Positions 42,461-51,583 of a stretch of 64,000 nt of DNA are shown here, piece after piece; the first letter of the stretch is position 1; every line of letters begins with the position of its first letter. Location: assembly GCF_017744695.1 (NCBI RefSeq), contig NZ_JAGIAS010000008.1, positions 141,082 to 205,081 of the forward strand, read 5' to 3'. The notes under the pieces are model-generated. The model searched no databases. It saw only the letters and a list, made by a program, of their open reading frames with translations, and was not told the origin of the DNA. The stretch comes from Dyadobacter sp. (GTDB lineage: Bacteria > Bacteroidota > Bacteroidia > Cytophagales > Spirosomataceae). Position numbers and translations under genes: made by a program.

Positions 42461-45400
42461 TTAGAATGCCGCCCTGATGGCAAATTTTACACTGGTCATT
42501 TGGGGATAGAAACCCTGGTTGAAATCCTTCCTTTCGGGATCGCCTTCAATGAGTTTGGTGAAGGTCCAGAGGTTATTGCCGGTCACGAAGAACACCAGGT
42601 TCGAGGTGCCGATTACGCGCCGGAGGAACTTGGAATTGAATGTGTAAGACGCGTAAACCTCCCGTAACCGCAGGTAATTCGAATTGCGCCAGAACCGGTT
42701 TTCGATCATGATATCAAAGCCCCTGTCGGCCTCGCCGCCGCCCCAGAAGAGGTTATCGGTGCTACCACCGCCGGAGTAGTGCAATGTGGCATGGTTCGCT
42801 CCCGGGTTGGTAGGTGTCCAGTAATCCAGCTGTGAGGCATGCACGCGCCAGTCGCCCTTGATAAACTCAACTTCGTAGGGCTGGTTGAACTCGACATATT
42901 TGCCCACATTGCCCTGAAACATGAAGTTGAAATCAAATTTCTTCCAGGAAAACCCTGCCGAGAATGAATAGGTAATAGGCGGATAATCCGAACCTGGGAT
43001 CGGGTATTTATCGAGGTTGGTCACCTTGCCGTCGCCGTTGTAATCGAGGAATTTGTAATCGCCTACATTCAGTTTTTGCAGGTCAATGGCCGCCACGTTG
43101 TTATGAATGTCATCCACCGAGGTGTAATAGCCGCTGCCAGTCAGTTCTACGCCGCTGAGCTGCGCGCCGAGCGGCTTGCCTGCGTCTTTCTGATAATCGT
43201 AGGCATAAGGCAGGTCGTCCTTGAACAGAATGCGGTTTTCATTAAAACCGAACAGCCCTTTCACAAAATAACTGAGGCCCGACGCAGTGTTGTTCCGATA
43301 CTCCGCTTCGAGCTCGATGCCATGTTTTTTAAGCCGACCGAGGTTGAGCTCCTTGAATGAGTTACCCACCAGCATCGTAACGCTTCGCGGGTCGAGGAGC
43401 ATTTTCTTGCGCCGCTCGTCGAACAGGTCGACGCCGAACGTGAAAGTATCGTTCCATAACCCTAGTTCAATACCAAAATCCCGTTTCCGGGCTTCCTCCC
43501 ATTGCGAGACAAGGTTCGGGCCGAGATCTTCGTGAATATATCCGGCATTGTCTTTGAAATAATCACTCAAATACAACCACCGGTTGGTCGCGATGTCGCT
43601 TCCCACTTTACCATCCGAATACCGCAGTTTCAATTTGCTGATCCAGGGAAGTCGGTCTTTGAAGAATTTCTCCTCCGAGACTACCCAGCCAATTGCCCCC
43701 GACGGGAAAAAGCCGTATCGCATACCCGGCGCAAAACGCTCCGAGCCCGTGTAGCCGACATTCACTTCGAGCAGGTATTTGCCCGAATAATCGTAAGTAC
43801 CGCGACTTACCAGCCCCTGGTTGTAATAGGGGAAATTCGTCTCTCTGTCGCGTTGCTGGCGGTTCACGAGTACCAGCCCGCTAACATTATGTTTGCCGAA
43901 CGACCGGTTGTAGTTGGCCGACAGTTCATAATATAAATCCTTATAATAACCGCCTTCGAGCGCGCCAACATTGATATCGAGCGGCGTTTGCTGAAATACC
44001 TCGTTCCCCTGTCCGGCACGGAACCACGGATTTTCCTCAGTGCCGATCTTATCGTAATTCAGCTGATACTCGGGGAACGTGTAGCGGCCGGTCAGGGACA
44101 GGTTTTTGTAATAGGTACTCAGCGAAACCTTGCCTTTTGCGGTCAGTCCCGGGGTGATGAAATCCAGTTTCTGATCGAGGATCAGGTCGGTAAAAAGCTT
44201 GGAATCCAGGTACCGGTCGAAAGAGCCCTGGTTCATCGAAGTATAGGGATTGCCCGTAAACTCGCCGAAGTTCATCGCAAGGCGGTCACCGCTGTCGTTT
44301 GGATAATCCGGGTCTGGTACCTGTTCGAGCACCCAGGCCGGGAAATAGGCCGGGTAACGCGACGGCCCCGTCGAATACAAATTGCGCCAGGGCGTACCGC
44401 TCGGTTGGTTTTTAATGCCTGTCTCGCCTCCTACGTTCAAAGATAAGGTCGTCGAGCGCGTGAGGTTAAAATCAATATTGGTCCGGTAGTTGAAACGGTT
44501 GTACCAGTATCGGGTGTCGTCGTAGCCTTCGTGATAAGCTTTGAAAAAATCGCCCTGGTAAGAATAGCCGAGCGACGTGAAATACTTGATGAAGTTAGTC
44601 CCGCCCGACACATTGAAGTTGGCATTTGCATTGGTTGCAAACGGTTTGGTCATCAGATCAAACCAGTTTACATCCGGGTAACGCAGGCTGTTCAGTGGTG
44701 TGGAAGGATTCCTGTATTCATTCAATGCATATTGCGGAATGAGGTCGGTGAACTGCTGACCGTTCATCAGTGCCTGGTTGTACATCGACATCGTCTGGTA
44801 GGAACTGATGTGGTCCGGAATGCGCGTAGCCTTTGTCAAACCATAGGATGCGGTAAAGTCCAGCTTCGGCTTGCCGATCGTACCGCGTTTGGTTGTCACG
44901 ATAATGACCCCGTTAGCCCCTTTCGCGCCAAAAACGGCCGTAGCCGATGCATCTTTCAATACCGATATGGTCGCGATCTCGTTGGGGTCCATGTCGCGGA
45001 AATCACGCTCCACGCCATCCACCATCACCAGCGGCTGCGAACCGTTCCAGCTCGAAAGTCCGCGGATAACGATCTCCGAATGGTCGCTGCCCGGCTCGCC
45101 GCTCTGCTGCATCGTGAGCACGCCCGAAAGCTTGCCCGCGAGCGCGTTGGTGACGTTGGACGTGCCCGAGCGCATGAGCGCCTTGTTGTCGACTTGCGAA
45201 ATAGCTCCTACTACACTCTCCTTACGCTGCGTGCCGTACCCGACCACGACTACTTCTTCCAATGCCTTGTTTTCCGGCACCAATTTCACATCCAGCGAGC
45301 GCCGGCCGGCTACTTGTATTTCCTGGGAAACATATCCTATATAACTGAATACCAATATGGAAGCATTATTGGTAACGGTAATTTTGTATTTACCTTCGGT

Positions 45401-46033
45401 GTCTGTCGAAAGCCCGTTGAGGGTACCTTTCTCCACGACGTTCACACCCGGCAGGCCGATCCCGTTTTCGTCCCGGATCACCCCCGCCACTGTCACGGTC
45501 AATGAAGCGATTGCATTGTCCATTACCTGACGCAGCCGCTGGGCATGATAGGCCTCCGCTGAACCTGCGAATGCTTCGGGTCTTCCCGTAGCAGATGCCT
45601 TGAACACCGAAGCGCCATTGAGCACCTCGGTCACCGCATGTTTTTTGGCATTGGAAACGTAAATGGTTTCGTTGACCCTGCTGAAACTGAGGCTCGTTTC
45701 CTGCGAAATGTGCCGCAGCAGCTTCCCCACGCTTGCCTGCGGGAAGCTGAGGTCAACGGTTTTGTTCTGTACGAGTTTGTGATCGTACTGAAAATTGAAA
45801 TTGGTTTTGTCGTTGATCACCACAAAGGCATCTTCCAGCGGCACGTTGTGCAGGTCGATGGAAATGTAGATTTTCTCAATGCTCTGCTCCTGGGCTTTAC
45901 CATCGGATGCCGACAGCAAGCCCGCAAAAATGCATTGCAAAACCGTCCCGATAACCGCATACCTAGACATCGCTACAATTTGTCGTAGTAGTTTATATTG
46001 CATATTTTTGATCGTTTTGAATTTCACGTTCAT
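42461..46033 (-). CDS. SusC/RagA transporter with STN signalling domain
   Basis: A 1190-residue TonB-dependent transducer. The signal region is followed by an STN (secretin/TonB short N-terminal) domain at about 55-125 (ISIDLHNVPLEDAFVVINDK, ISQETSLSFSRVNETIYV). Then come a carboxypeptidase-regulatory domain (VAGVIRDENGIGLPGVNVV), the TonB-box-like EVVVVGYGTQRKESVVG, a plug (VTNALAGKLSGVLTMQQSGE, PLVMVDGVERDFRDMD) and a barrel. The STN domain is the part that contacts FecR in the periplasm. The ECF sigma and FecR genes directly upstream make this the sensor of the operon. Starts at 46033 or 46003 are both ATG. A strong hairpin ends 6 bases before the 46033 start. Confidence 0.95.
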   Translation of the reverse strand: MNVKFKTIKNMQYKLLRQIVAMSRYAVIGTVLQCIFAGLLSASDGKAQEQSIEKIYISIDLHNVPLEDAFVVINDKTNFNFQYDHKLVQNKTVDLSFPQASVGKLLRHISQETSLSFSRVNETIYVSNAKKHAVTEVLNGASVFKASATGRPEAFAGSAEAYHAQRLRQVMDNAIASLTVTVAGVIRDENGIGLPGVNVVEKGTLNGLSTDTEGKYKITVTNNASILVFSYIGYVSQEIQVAGRRSLDVKLVPENKALEEVVVVGYGTQRKESVVGAISQVDNKALMRSGTSNVTNALAGKLSGVLTMQQSGEPGSDHSEIVIRGLSSWNGSQPLVMVDGVERDFRDMDPNEIATISVLKDASATAVFGAKGANGVIIVTTKRGTIGKPKLDFTASYGLTKATRIPDHISSYQTMSMYNQALMNGQQFTDLIPQYALNEYRNPSTPLNSLRYPDVNWFDLMTKPFATNANANFNVSGGTNFIKYFTSLGYSYQGDFFKAYHEGYDDTRYWYNRFNYRTNIDFNLTRSTTLSLNVGGETGIKNQPSGTPWRNLYSTGPSRYPAYFPAWVLEQVPDPDYPNDSGDRLAMNFGEFTGNPYTSMNQGSFDRYLDSKLFTDLILDQKLDFITPGLTAKGKVSLSTYYKNLSLTGRYTFPEYQLNYDKIGTEENPWFRAGQGNEVFQQTPLDINVGALEGGYYKDLYYELSANYNRSFGKHNVSGLVLVNRQQRDRETNFPYYNQGLVSRGTYDYSGKYLLEVNVGYTGSERFAPGMRYGFFPSGAIGWVVSEEKFFKDRLPWISKLKLRYSDGKVGSDIATNRWLYLSDYFKDNAGYIHEDLGPNLVSQWEEARKRDFGIELGLWNDTFTFGVDLFDERRKKMLLDPRSVTMLVGNSFKELNLGRLKKHGIELEAEYRNNTASGLSYFVKGLFGFNENRILFKDDLPYAYDYQKDAGKPLGAQLSGVELTGSGYYTSVDDIHNNVAAIDLQKLNVGDYKFLDYNGDGKVTNLDKYPIPGSDYPPITYSFSAGFSWKKFDFNFMFQGNVGKYVEFNQPYEVEFIKGDWRVHASQLDYWTPTNPGANHATLHYSGGGSTDNLFWGGGEADRGFDIMIENRFWRNSNYLRLREVYASYTFNSKFLRRVIGTSNLVFFVTGNNLWTFTKLIEGDPERKDFNQGFYPQMTSVKFAIRAAF

Positions 46034-46038
46034 GACAC

Positions 46039-46121
46039 GTGACTTTCCCCGTTACCTGATTGAGCGCCAACTCTTAGCACGGGAAAGTCACACGGACCGG
46101 TAATCAGCAATGGTTACCGGT
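46039..46121 (-). promoter_or_regulatory. Double hairpin in the fecR-susC leader
   Basis: Two inverted repeats in the 129-base gap: GTGACTTTCCC / GGGAAAGTCAC (46039-46049 and 46081-46091, perfect 11-bp arms, 31-base spacer), ending 5 bases before the SusC ATG; and ACCGGTAA / TTACCGGT (46096-46103 and 46114-46121). The first could fold over the ribosome-binding region and limit translation, or be an operator for a separate susC promoter. Confidence 0.6.
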
Positions 46122-46162
46122 TCTTTTTTTAGCTGGTATCAGACCGCATAGGCTGGTGTGGT

Positions 46163-47221
46163 TTATTGGAGGTTTACAATGTTGTTGTTGACTTTGTATG
46201 AAAACCGGTTGGGATAACTCATCACGCCGAGGATATAATCGAGCGACTTATCCTGGAACTTCCCGCTGAACCGCCAATCGGCATCCATGCGCACGCCCCG
46301 TGCCACTTCGAACTTCACGCCATACCAGCGTTCCAGTTTGAGGATAGTCGAATGGAAATCCGATTTCTGGAAGTACAGCATGCCGTCTTTCCAGCCTATC
46401 TGCTCTTTTTCGTCGTAAGTGCTCACGATGAGCTCGCCGGCCTCTTTCTGAAAAGTCGCCATTTCACTTTTACTCAGAAAAACGCAGGCATTCTGGTCTT
46501 CCGAGCCGATTTGGGCATTCACTTTCACTTTACCACTCACCACGGCCACTTGTACGGCCTTGTTTTCGGGATAGGCACTGATGTTGAATGATGTACCCAG
46601 TACTTTGGTCACTACATCACCGGTGGTGATCACAAAGGGCTTCTTTTCGTTTCGCTTGACGTCGAAAAATGCCTCGCCTGAGAGGCTTACTTTCCGGACA
46701 TCGTCTTCAAATTCCTGGGGATAGGAAATCGAAGAACCTGCGTTGAGCGTCACGCGGGTGCCGTCGGGGAGCAGAAGCTTGCGTTGCTGGCCATTTGCCG
46801 CCTTGTGCTCCACCGGCACATAAGCCGAGGCGGGGGCATGCGGGCCGATGAGGTAGCGGTTCGCAAAGAAAAACGCCCCCACCACCACACACGCGGCGGC
46901 AAGAAGTTTCCAGATCCATGCAAGATTGATGCGACGGGGCGACGTTTCGTTTTCTTTCGCGGTTTCGGAAACGGCGATGGAAGATTCGAGCCGTTTCCAT
47001 TGTTGTCCGATATCGTAATCCGGGACCGATTTCCCCTGGAAATGCAGGGCAAGTACAATCTTCCGGGCTTTGTCGATTTCAGAATGGCGGGACGGGTTGG
47101 CAACAAGCCATTTCTCCCACAGATGGTCTTTTTCGGGGGCGGTGCCGTTGAGCCACGCACGAAAATCGTCGTCGAGGACGAAATCCTTGTAGCCAAACCG
47201 GTCGTATTTGTGCGCTTCCAA
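46163..47221 (-). CDS. FecR family anti-sigma factor
   Basis: A 352-residue inner-membrane anti-sigma regulator. The N-terminal cytoplasmic helical part (about 10-85; DDDFRAWLNGTAPEKDHLW) binds the sigma factor. A transmembrane helix lies at about 100-125 (IWKLLAAACVVVGAFFFANR). The periplasmic FecR domain (LLPDGTRVTLNAGSSISYPQ, VSLSGEAFFDVKRNEKKPFV, VLGTSFNISAYPE) is followed by a C-terminal DUF4974/STN-like domain (ILKLERWYGVKFEV). It relays the state of the STN domain of the next SusC to the ECF sigma. The start codon is TTG (47219-47221); no in-frame ATG is available near it. Gap to sigma 84 bases. Confidence 0.93.
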   Translation of the reverse strand: MEAHKYDRFGYKDFVLDDDFRAWLNGTAPEKDHLWEKWLVANPSRHSEIDKARKIVLALHFQGKSVPDYDIGQQWKRLESSIAVSETAKENETSPRRINLAWIWKLLAAACVVVGAFFFANRYLIGPHAPASAYVPVEHKAANGQQRKLLLPDGTRVTLNAGSSISYPQEFEDDVRKVSLSGEAFFDVKRNEKKPFVITTGDVVTKVLGTSFNISAYPENKAVQVAVVSGKVKVNAQIGSEDQNACVFLSKSEMATFQKEAGELIVSTYDEKEQIGWKDGMLYFQKSDFHSTILKLERWYGVKFEVARGVRMDADWRFSGKFQDKSLDYILGVMSYPNRFSYKVNNNIVNLQ

Positions 47222-47305
47222 TAGGATAATATTTATTCTTTACTTTGATAAAGCCAGAATAAATACCGAGTGACCCTCGACCAGTTAAATTTTTTGTAAA
47301 AATTT

Positions 47306-48016
47306 TTACATAAACTCCTTAATAACTTCTACACCCTCGCTCATGACGCCTCCTGCACTCAATAAGGCCATGTAAACGCTCAGCACGAAAGGCACGTCAC
47401 GCCCTTGTGGAGCGAGTTCTTCATTCAACGCGTCCAGCGCTTTGTAAATAAGTTTGTAAACGGCCCGGGTAGAAATATTCATGATCAGGGCGATCTCACC
47501 GAACGACTGGTCATTATAGAACCGCAGGTATAACGCCTCCTTCTGTCTCGCCGGAAGGTTTTGAATGGCATTTTGCAGGGAAACCACATTTTCTTTGAGG
47601 GTCTGATCGCGGATCATCTGCATTTCGACCGACAGTTCGACGTGGAAAAGCGAATCCTCGTCGTCGAGCGCGATGGTCGTCGGGTTGGCCTTTGCCCGTT
47701 TGAGGATCAGCCGGCGAAGGGATGCGAGCAGGTAATTCCGAATGGAGTCGGACGTGCCGAGAAACGCCTTTCGCTCCCAGATATTCATAAAAAGGATCTG
47801 AATGCAGTCCTTCACCTCCTCGTCGTCCTTGTTGAAGCGGAGCCCGTAATTGAGCAGCGACGGATAATAGTGCCTGAAAATCTGCTCGAAAGCCTCTCCG
47901 CTTCCTGCCCGCAGCATATTCCACAACGGTGCGGCCGTTTGGGACGCTGCCGGTCCGGACGCGGCGGCATCCGCCGGGTTCAATTTCCGGTTGTTAGTCA
48001 GGTTTATCGCTTCCAT
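47306..48016 (-). CDS. ECF RNA polymerase sigma factor
   Basis: A 236-residue sigma-70-family ECF protein of the Bacteroidota FecI-like class. Region 2 spans about 40-110 (AFEQIFRHYYPSLLNYGLRF, CIQILFMNIWERKAFLG). Region 4 spans about 160-215 (LPARQKEALYLRFYNDQSFGEIALIMNISTRAVYKLIYKALDAL, read in parts). A C-terminal extension of about 25 residues is hydrophobic (PFVLSVYMALLSAGGVMSEG), longer than in most relatives. It probably directs transcription of the SusC/D operon when FecR is triggered by the STN transporter. It is preceded by a mini anti-sigma gene at 48170. ATG start; no obvious TAnnTTTG in the 153-base gap upstream. Confidence 0.94.
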   Translation of the reverse strand: MEAINLTNNRKLNPADAAASGPAASQTAAPLWNMLRAGSGEAFEQIFRHYYPSLLNYGLRFNKDDEEVKDCIQILFMNIWERKAFLGTSDSIRNYLLASLRRLILKRAKANPTTIALDDEDSLFHVELSVEMQMIRDQTLKENVVSLQNAIQNLPARQKEALYLRFYNDQSFGEIALIMNISTRAVYKLIYKALDALNEELAPQGRDVPFVLSVYMALLSAGGVMSEGVEVIKEFM

Positions 48017-48169
48017 GTTCGCTGAGATTGGCTAATTTTTCGGTTCAGGCGGCCATTGGCAATATGTAACTGCACAATGATTTTTAGGTGACGCAGAAAT
48101 CTCAGGACACCCTTAAAAAAATCAATATTTTTCGGGAAATAATAAAATCAGCAGCGAGGAGGTGTGGGC

Positions 48170-48556
48170 CTAGTTACTACCCAGTATAAAATAAAAGATA
48201 AAAAGCAGAAATGTGACCGACATCAGGATCAGCACGATGTTACCTGCCGAAAGGCCGCTGACCGGGCCGTCCTGGGTATTTTTTCTCGAATCGCGGTCCC
48301 CCATAATGTCGAGCGAGCTCATAATCCGGCCCCAGATTGAGTTGACGTCCTGACTGGAAAGGCTGTCGGGCTTCCAGTCGGAGGCGATCAGCACCAGTTC
48401 GCGGGCTTTGGCTACGGTATCTTTCTGCGCGGGATATTTGAGGATCCAGTTTTCCCAAAAAGAACGGATTGGCGGATCATCAGGAAACCGTACCCATCTT
48501 ATGAAGAGGTTTTCCATTGCCAACTCCTCAGCCGATAACTCTGAAAACGGTTTCAT
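48170..48556 (-). CDS. Mini FecR-like membrane protein (anti-sigma N-domain plus TM, no FecR domain)
   Basis: A 128-residue protein. Its first ~85 residues follow the pattern of the cytoplasmic N-domain of the full FecR 1 kb away (LFIRWVRFPDDPPIRSFWEN, then KARELVLIAS and SIWGRIMSSLDI, against the FecR KARKIVLALH and QWKRLESSI). A short polar linker leads to one C-terminal transmembrane helix (IVLILMSVTFLLFIFYFILG) with only three residues after it. The periplasmic FecR and DUF4974 domains are missing. It could be a second, non-inducible anti-sigma factor or a decoy. Own promoter box at 48588-48595; upstream of the ECF gene in the same direction. Confidence 0.75.
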   Translation of the reverse strand: MKPFSELSAEELAMENLFIRWVRFPDDPPIRSFWENWILKYPAQKDTVAKARELVLIASDWKPDSLSSQDVNSIWGRIMSSLDIMGDRDSRKNTQDGPVSGLSAGNIVLILMSVTFLLFIFYFILGSN

Positions 48557-48587
48557 CGATATTAGTAGATTGAATTTTAGGGCCTAT

Positions 48588-48595
48588 CAAACTTA
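48588..48595 (-). promoter_or_regulatory. Bacteroidota -7 box for mini-FecR gene
   Basis: TAAGTTTG on the minus strand, an exact TAnnTTTG match, 31 bases before the ATG at 48556. It may also drive the ECF sigma and FecR genes downstream. Confidence 0.5.
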
Positions 48596-48787
48596 AATCC
48601 GGATTTAAGCCATTCACGGCATTATTTGTTTGTTAAGCTTTATGTCTAAAAAAGGAGGCGTTTCAGGGTTTATACTCACTTTGGGAGTCGTTAGTAAATT
48701 ATTTCAAAAAAAGCCATCCTGTACTGTGGGGTACCCCGAAATTTGGAATATGCGGAGCGGCAGTAACTTAATCTCAATGCAACTATG

Positions 48788-48795
48788 TACCTTTG
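48788..48795 (+). promoter_or_regulatory. Bacteroidota -7 box for alaS
   Basis: TACCTTTG, an exact TAnnTTTG match, 39 bases before the alaS ATG. The rest of the 278-base gap between 48557 and 48834 shows no convincing gene. Confidence 0.55.
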
Positions 48796-48834
48796 CGGCA
48801 AATTTCACGATGATATAGTATCAAAACAGACACA

Positions 48835-51489
48835 ATGACCTCGCATCAAATACGTCAGGCTTTTCTTGATTTTTTCCGCAGCAAAGAACATTTAATAGTA
48901 CCCTCGGCGCCTCTGGTGGCCAAGAACGATCCCACGCTGATGTTCAACAACTCGGGGATGGCGCAGTTCAAGGACTTTTTCCTCGGTAACGGCACCCCTC
49001 CTTCGCGCCGGATCGCGGATACTCAGAAATGCTTGCGCGTGTCGGGAAAGCATAACGACCTGGAAGATGTGGGCTTTGATACCTACCATCACACCATGTT
49101 TGAAATGCTCGGCAACTGGTCGTTTGGTGATTACTTCAAAAAAGAAGCGATCGCCTGGGCGTGGGAGTTGCTGACGGATGTATACAAACTGCCGAAAGAC
49201 AGGCTGTATGTATCTGTTTTTGAAGGAAATGAAGCCGATGGCGTCCCCTTCGACCAGGAGGCATGGGACCTTTGGAAAGGGATCGTCGGCGAAGACCGCA
49301 TTATCCTTGGAAATAAAAAGGACAACTTCTGGGAAATGGGCGATACCGGTCCGTGCGGCCCCTGCTCCGAAATCCATATCGACTTGCGCTCGCCAGCGGA
49401 AGTAGCCGAAGTGTCGGGTAAATCGCTCGTGAACAACGACCACCCGCAAGTAGTGGAGATATGGAACCTGGTATTCATGCAGTTCGAGCGTAAGGCCGAT
49501 GGCTCGCTGATCCCTCTCCCATCGACACACGTCGATACCGGAATGGGCTTCGAGCGCCTTTGCATGGCCATCCAGCAAAAAACTTCGAACTACGACACCG
49601 ACGTTTTCCAAAATACCATTGGCGTACTCGAAACGCTTTCGGGCAAAAAATACGGACAAAACGACGAGCCGTTCGCGGACATCGCCATGCGCGTGATCTC
49701 CGACCACATCCGCGCCGTTTCGTTCGCCATTACCGACGGGCAGTTGCCTTCGAATGTAAAAGCGGGTTATGTGATCCGCCGCATTCTCCGCCGCGCGGTG
49801 CGCTACGGCTATTCCTACCTGGGTTTCCAGGAGCCATTCTTCCACAAACTGGTACCGGTACTGGCCGAGCAGTTCAAGGATGTGTTTACAGAGTTGAAAG
49901 ATCAGGAAGAGTTCGTGACGCGCGTGATCCTGGAAGAAGAAAAAAGCTTCCTGCGCACGCTCGAATCGGGATTGAAAAGACTTGACAGCATTATTTCAGG
50001 ACTAAAAGAGACCGGCCTCAATACCATCCCAGGCGACGAGGTGTTCGAGCTGAGTGATACTTTCGGGTTCCCTGTTGACCTGACCGCATTGATTGCACGG
50101 GAGAAAAGCTTCCAGATCGACGAAACCGGTTACCAGGATGCATTGGCAGAGCAGAAAAAACGCTCCCGCCAGGATGCCGCCAAAGAAGCTACCGATTGGG
50201 TCGAGCTGCGCGAGTATGACGGTGTTGAGTTTCTTGGATATGATTTTGAAGAAACACACAGCCACATTGTAAAATACCGCAAGGTGAAAACCAAGGCTGG
50301 CGAGGAATACCATATCGTACTTGACCGTACTCCTTTCTATGCTGAAATGGGGGGACAGGTTGGTGATACCGGCACTTTGGTTTTGGGGAGTAAGGAGGAA
50401 GGAGAAAGGAGAATTAATATTATTGATACCAAGAAGGAGAACGACCTTTTTGTACATATTTCGCGGGATAAGAATCTCGACGAGGCGTTGTCGGGATCGG
50501 GCATTGTTACTGCCAAAATCGACATTGACCGCCGCAACAAGATCAAGGCGAACCACACGGCTACGCACCTTATGCTCTCGTCTATGCGCGAGGTCCTGGG
50601 TACGCACGTGAGCCAGAAAGGTTCATTCCTGAACGACGAAGTACTGCGTTTCGACTTCGCCCACTTCTCGAAAGTGACCGACGAGGAACTGAGAAAGATC
50701 GAAGACCGCGTGAATGAAAAGATCCGCGAAAACATTGCGCTCGAAGAAAGAAGGAATGTACCTATTCAGCAGGCGCTGGACGCTGGTGCTACGGCTACCT
50801 TCGGCGAGAAATATGGCGATTTCGTACGCCTCATCATCTTTGATCCCAAATTCTCATTCGAGCTTTGCGGAGGTACGCACGTTCCTTCGACGGGCGAGAT
50901 TGGCGTGTTCAAATTCATTTCCGAAGGTTCGGTTTCCGCAGGTGTACGCCGTGTGGAAGCTGTAACTGGTGAGAAAGCGTTGGAACTGATGCGCCAGCAG
51001 GAAGAGACTTTGAACAAAATCAAAGACCTGCTCAAAGGCCCGGCCGATCTTATCAAAGCGGTTGAAAGCCTGATCGAAGAACGCTCGGCATTGCAGAAAA
51101 AGATTGCGGCGCTCGAAAATGAGAAAATCCAGGCGTTGAAAGCGACATTGATCGGGAATATGGAAACCCACAGTACTTTCAACCTGATTGTACAAAAAGT
51201 AGATGTCCCAAGCGCGGATTCCTTGAAGCAACTCTCCTACGAGCTCCGCGACCAGGTCGAAAACCTGATCGCCGTGTTTGGTGCCGAGATCGGCGGAAAG
51301 CCACAGCTTTCGGTATTCATTGCGGAAAATATTGTACAGGAGACCGGGCTCAATGCGGGCAAGATCGTGAAAGACCTCGCGAAGGAGATCCGCGGCGGCG
51401 GCGGCGGGCAGCCTTTCTTCGCCACTGCGGGTGGTTCCGACGCAAGCGGACTGGACACCGCGTTGGAAAAAGCGAAGGGACTTTTCTAA
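48835..51489 (+). CDS. alaS: Alanine--tRNA ligase
   Basis: An 884-residue, full-length alanyl-tRNA synthetase. The class II catalytic core shows FNNSGMAQFKDFFLGN, RVSGKHNDLEDVGFDTYHHT and DTGMGFERL. The editing domain has NHTATH (His574, His578) and CGGTHV (Cys678, His682), which bind zinc and clear mischarged Ser/Gly-tRNA(Ala). The C-Ala tail ends GGGGQPFFATAGG. It charges tRNA(Ala) in the cytoplasm and is essential. Single gene with its own promoter box and a bidirectional terminator. Nothing odd in sequence. Confidence 0.98.
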   Translation: MTSHQIRQAFLDFFRSKEHLIVPSAPLVAKNDPTLMFNNSGMAQFKDFFLGNGTPPSRRIADTQKCLRVSGKHNDLEDVGFDTYHHTMFEMLGNWSFGDYFKKEAIAWAWELLTDVYKLPKDRLYVSVFEGNEADGVPFDQEAWDLWKGIVGEDRIILGNKKDNFWEMGDTGPCGPCSEIHIDLRSPAEVAEVSGKSLVNNDHPQVVEIWNLVFMQFERKADGSLIPLPSTHVDTGMGFERLCMAIQQKTSNYDTDVFQNTIGVLETLSGKKYGQNDEPFADIAMRVISDHIRAVSFAITDGQLPSNVKAGYVIRRILRRAVRYGYSYLGFQEPFFHKLVPVLAEQFKDVFTELKDQEEFVTRVILEEEKSFLRTLESGLKRLDSIISGLKETGLNTIPGDEVFELSDTFGFPVDLTALIAREKSFQIDETGYQDALAEQKKRSRQDAAKEATDWVELREYDGVEFLGYDFEETHSHIVKYRKVKTKAGEEYHIVLDRTPFYAEMGGQVGDTGTLVLGSKEEGERRINIIDTKKENDLFVHISRDKNLDEALSGSGIVTAKIDIDRRNKIKANHTATHLMLSSMREVLGTHVSQKGSFLNDEVLRFDFAHFSKVTDEELRKIEDRVNEKIRENIALEERRNVPIQQALDAGATATFGEKYGDFVRLIIFDPKFSFELCGGTHVPSTGEIGVFKFISEGSVSAGVRRVEAVTGEKALELMRQQEETLNKIKDLLKGPADLIKAVESLIEERSALQKKIAALENEKIQALKATLIGNMETHSTFNLIVQKVDVPSADSLKQLSYELRDQVENLIAVFGAEIGGKPQLSVFIAENIVQETGLNAGKIVKDLAKEIRGGGGGQPFFATAGGSDASGLDTALEKAKGLF

Positions 51490-51520
51490 ACAAGCACTAC
51501 TACTTATCAGCTCATAACAA

Positions 51521-51556
51521 AAGAGCGGCATCCTCACGGAGCCGCTCTTGTTTTTT
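51521..51556. terminator. Bidirectional terminator between alaS and CHRD gene
   Basis: Perfect 9-bp stem AAGAGCGGC / GCCGCTCTT with an 11-base loop, followed by GTTTTTTG on the plus strand and TTTTGTTATG on the minus strand. Confidence 0.9.
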
Positions 51557-51583
51557 GCACTGTGTGAGTGCCAAACCAGTGGG

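Noticed and set aside
44531..45505. A 324-residue plus-strand frame antisense to the STN-type SusC
   Set aside because: The opposite strand encodes a complete transporter with plug and TonB-box motifs; the frame is a shadow. The same reasoning covers the frames at 40825-42225, 24761-25720, 19098-20096 and 36063-36932.
48630..48818. A 62-residue plus-strand frame before alaS
   Set aside because: It covers the alaS promoter box at 48788-48795 and has no features of a protein family.
48892..49845. A 317-residue open frame antisense to alaS
   Set aside because: alaS is unmistakable along its whole length, and the antisense product has no domain or signal.
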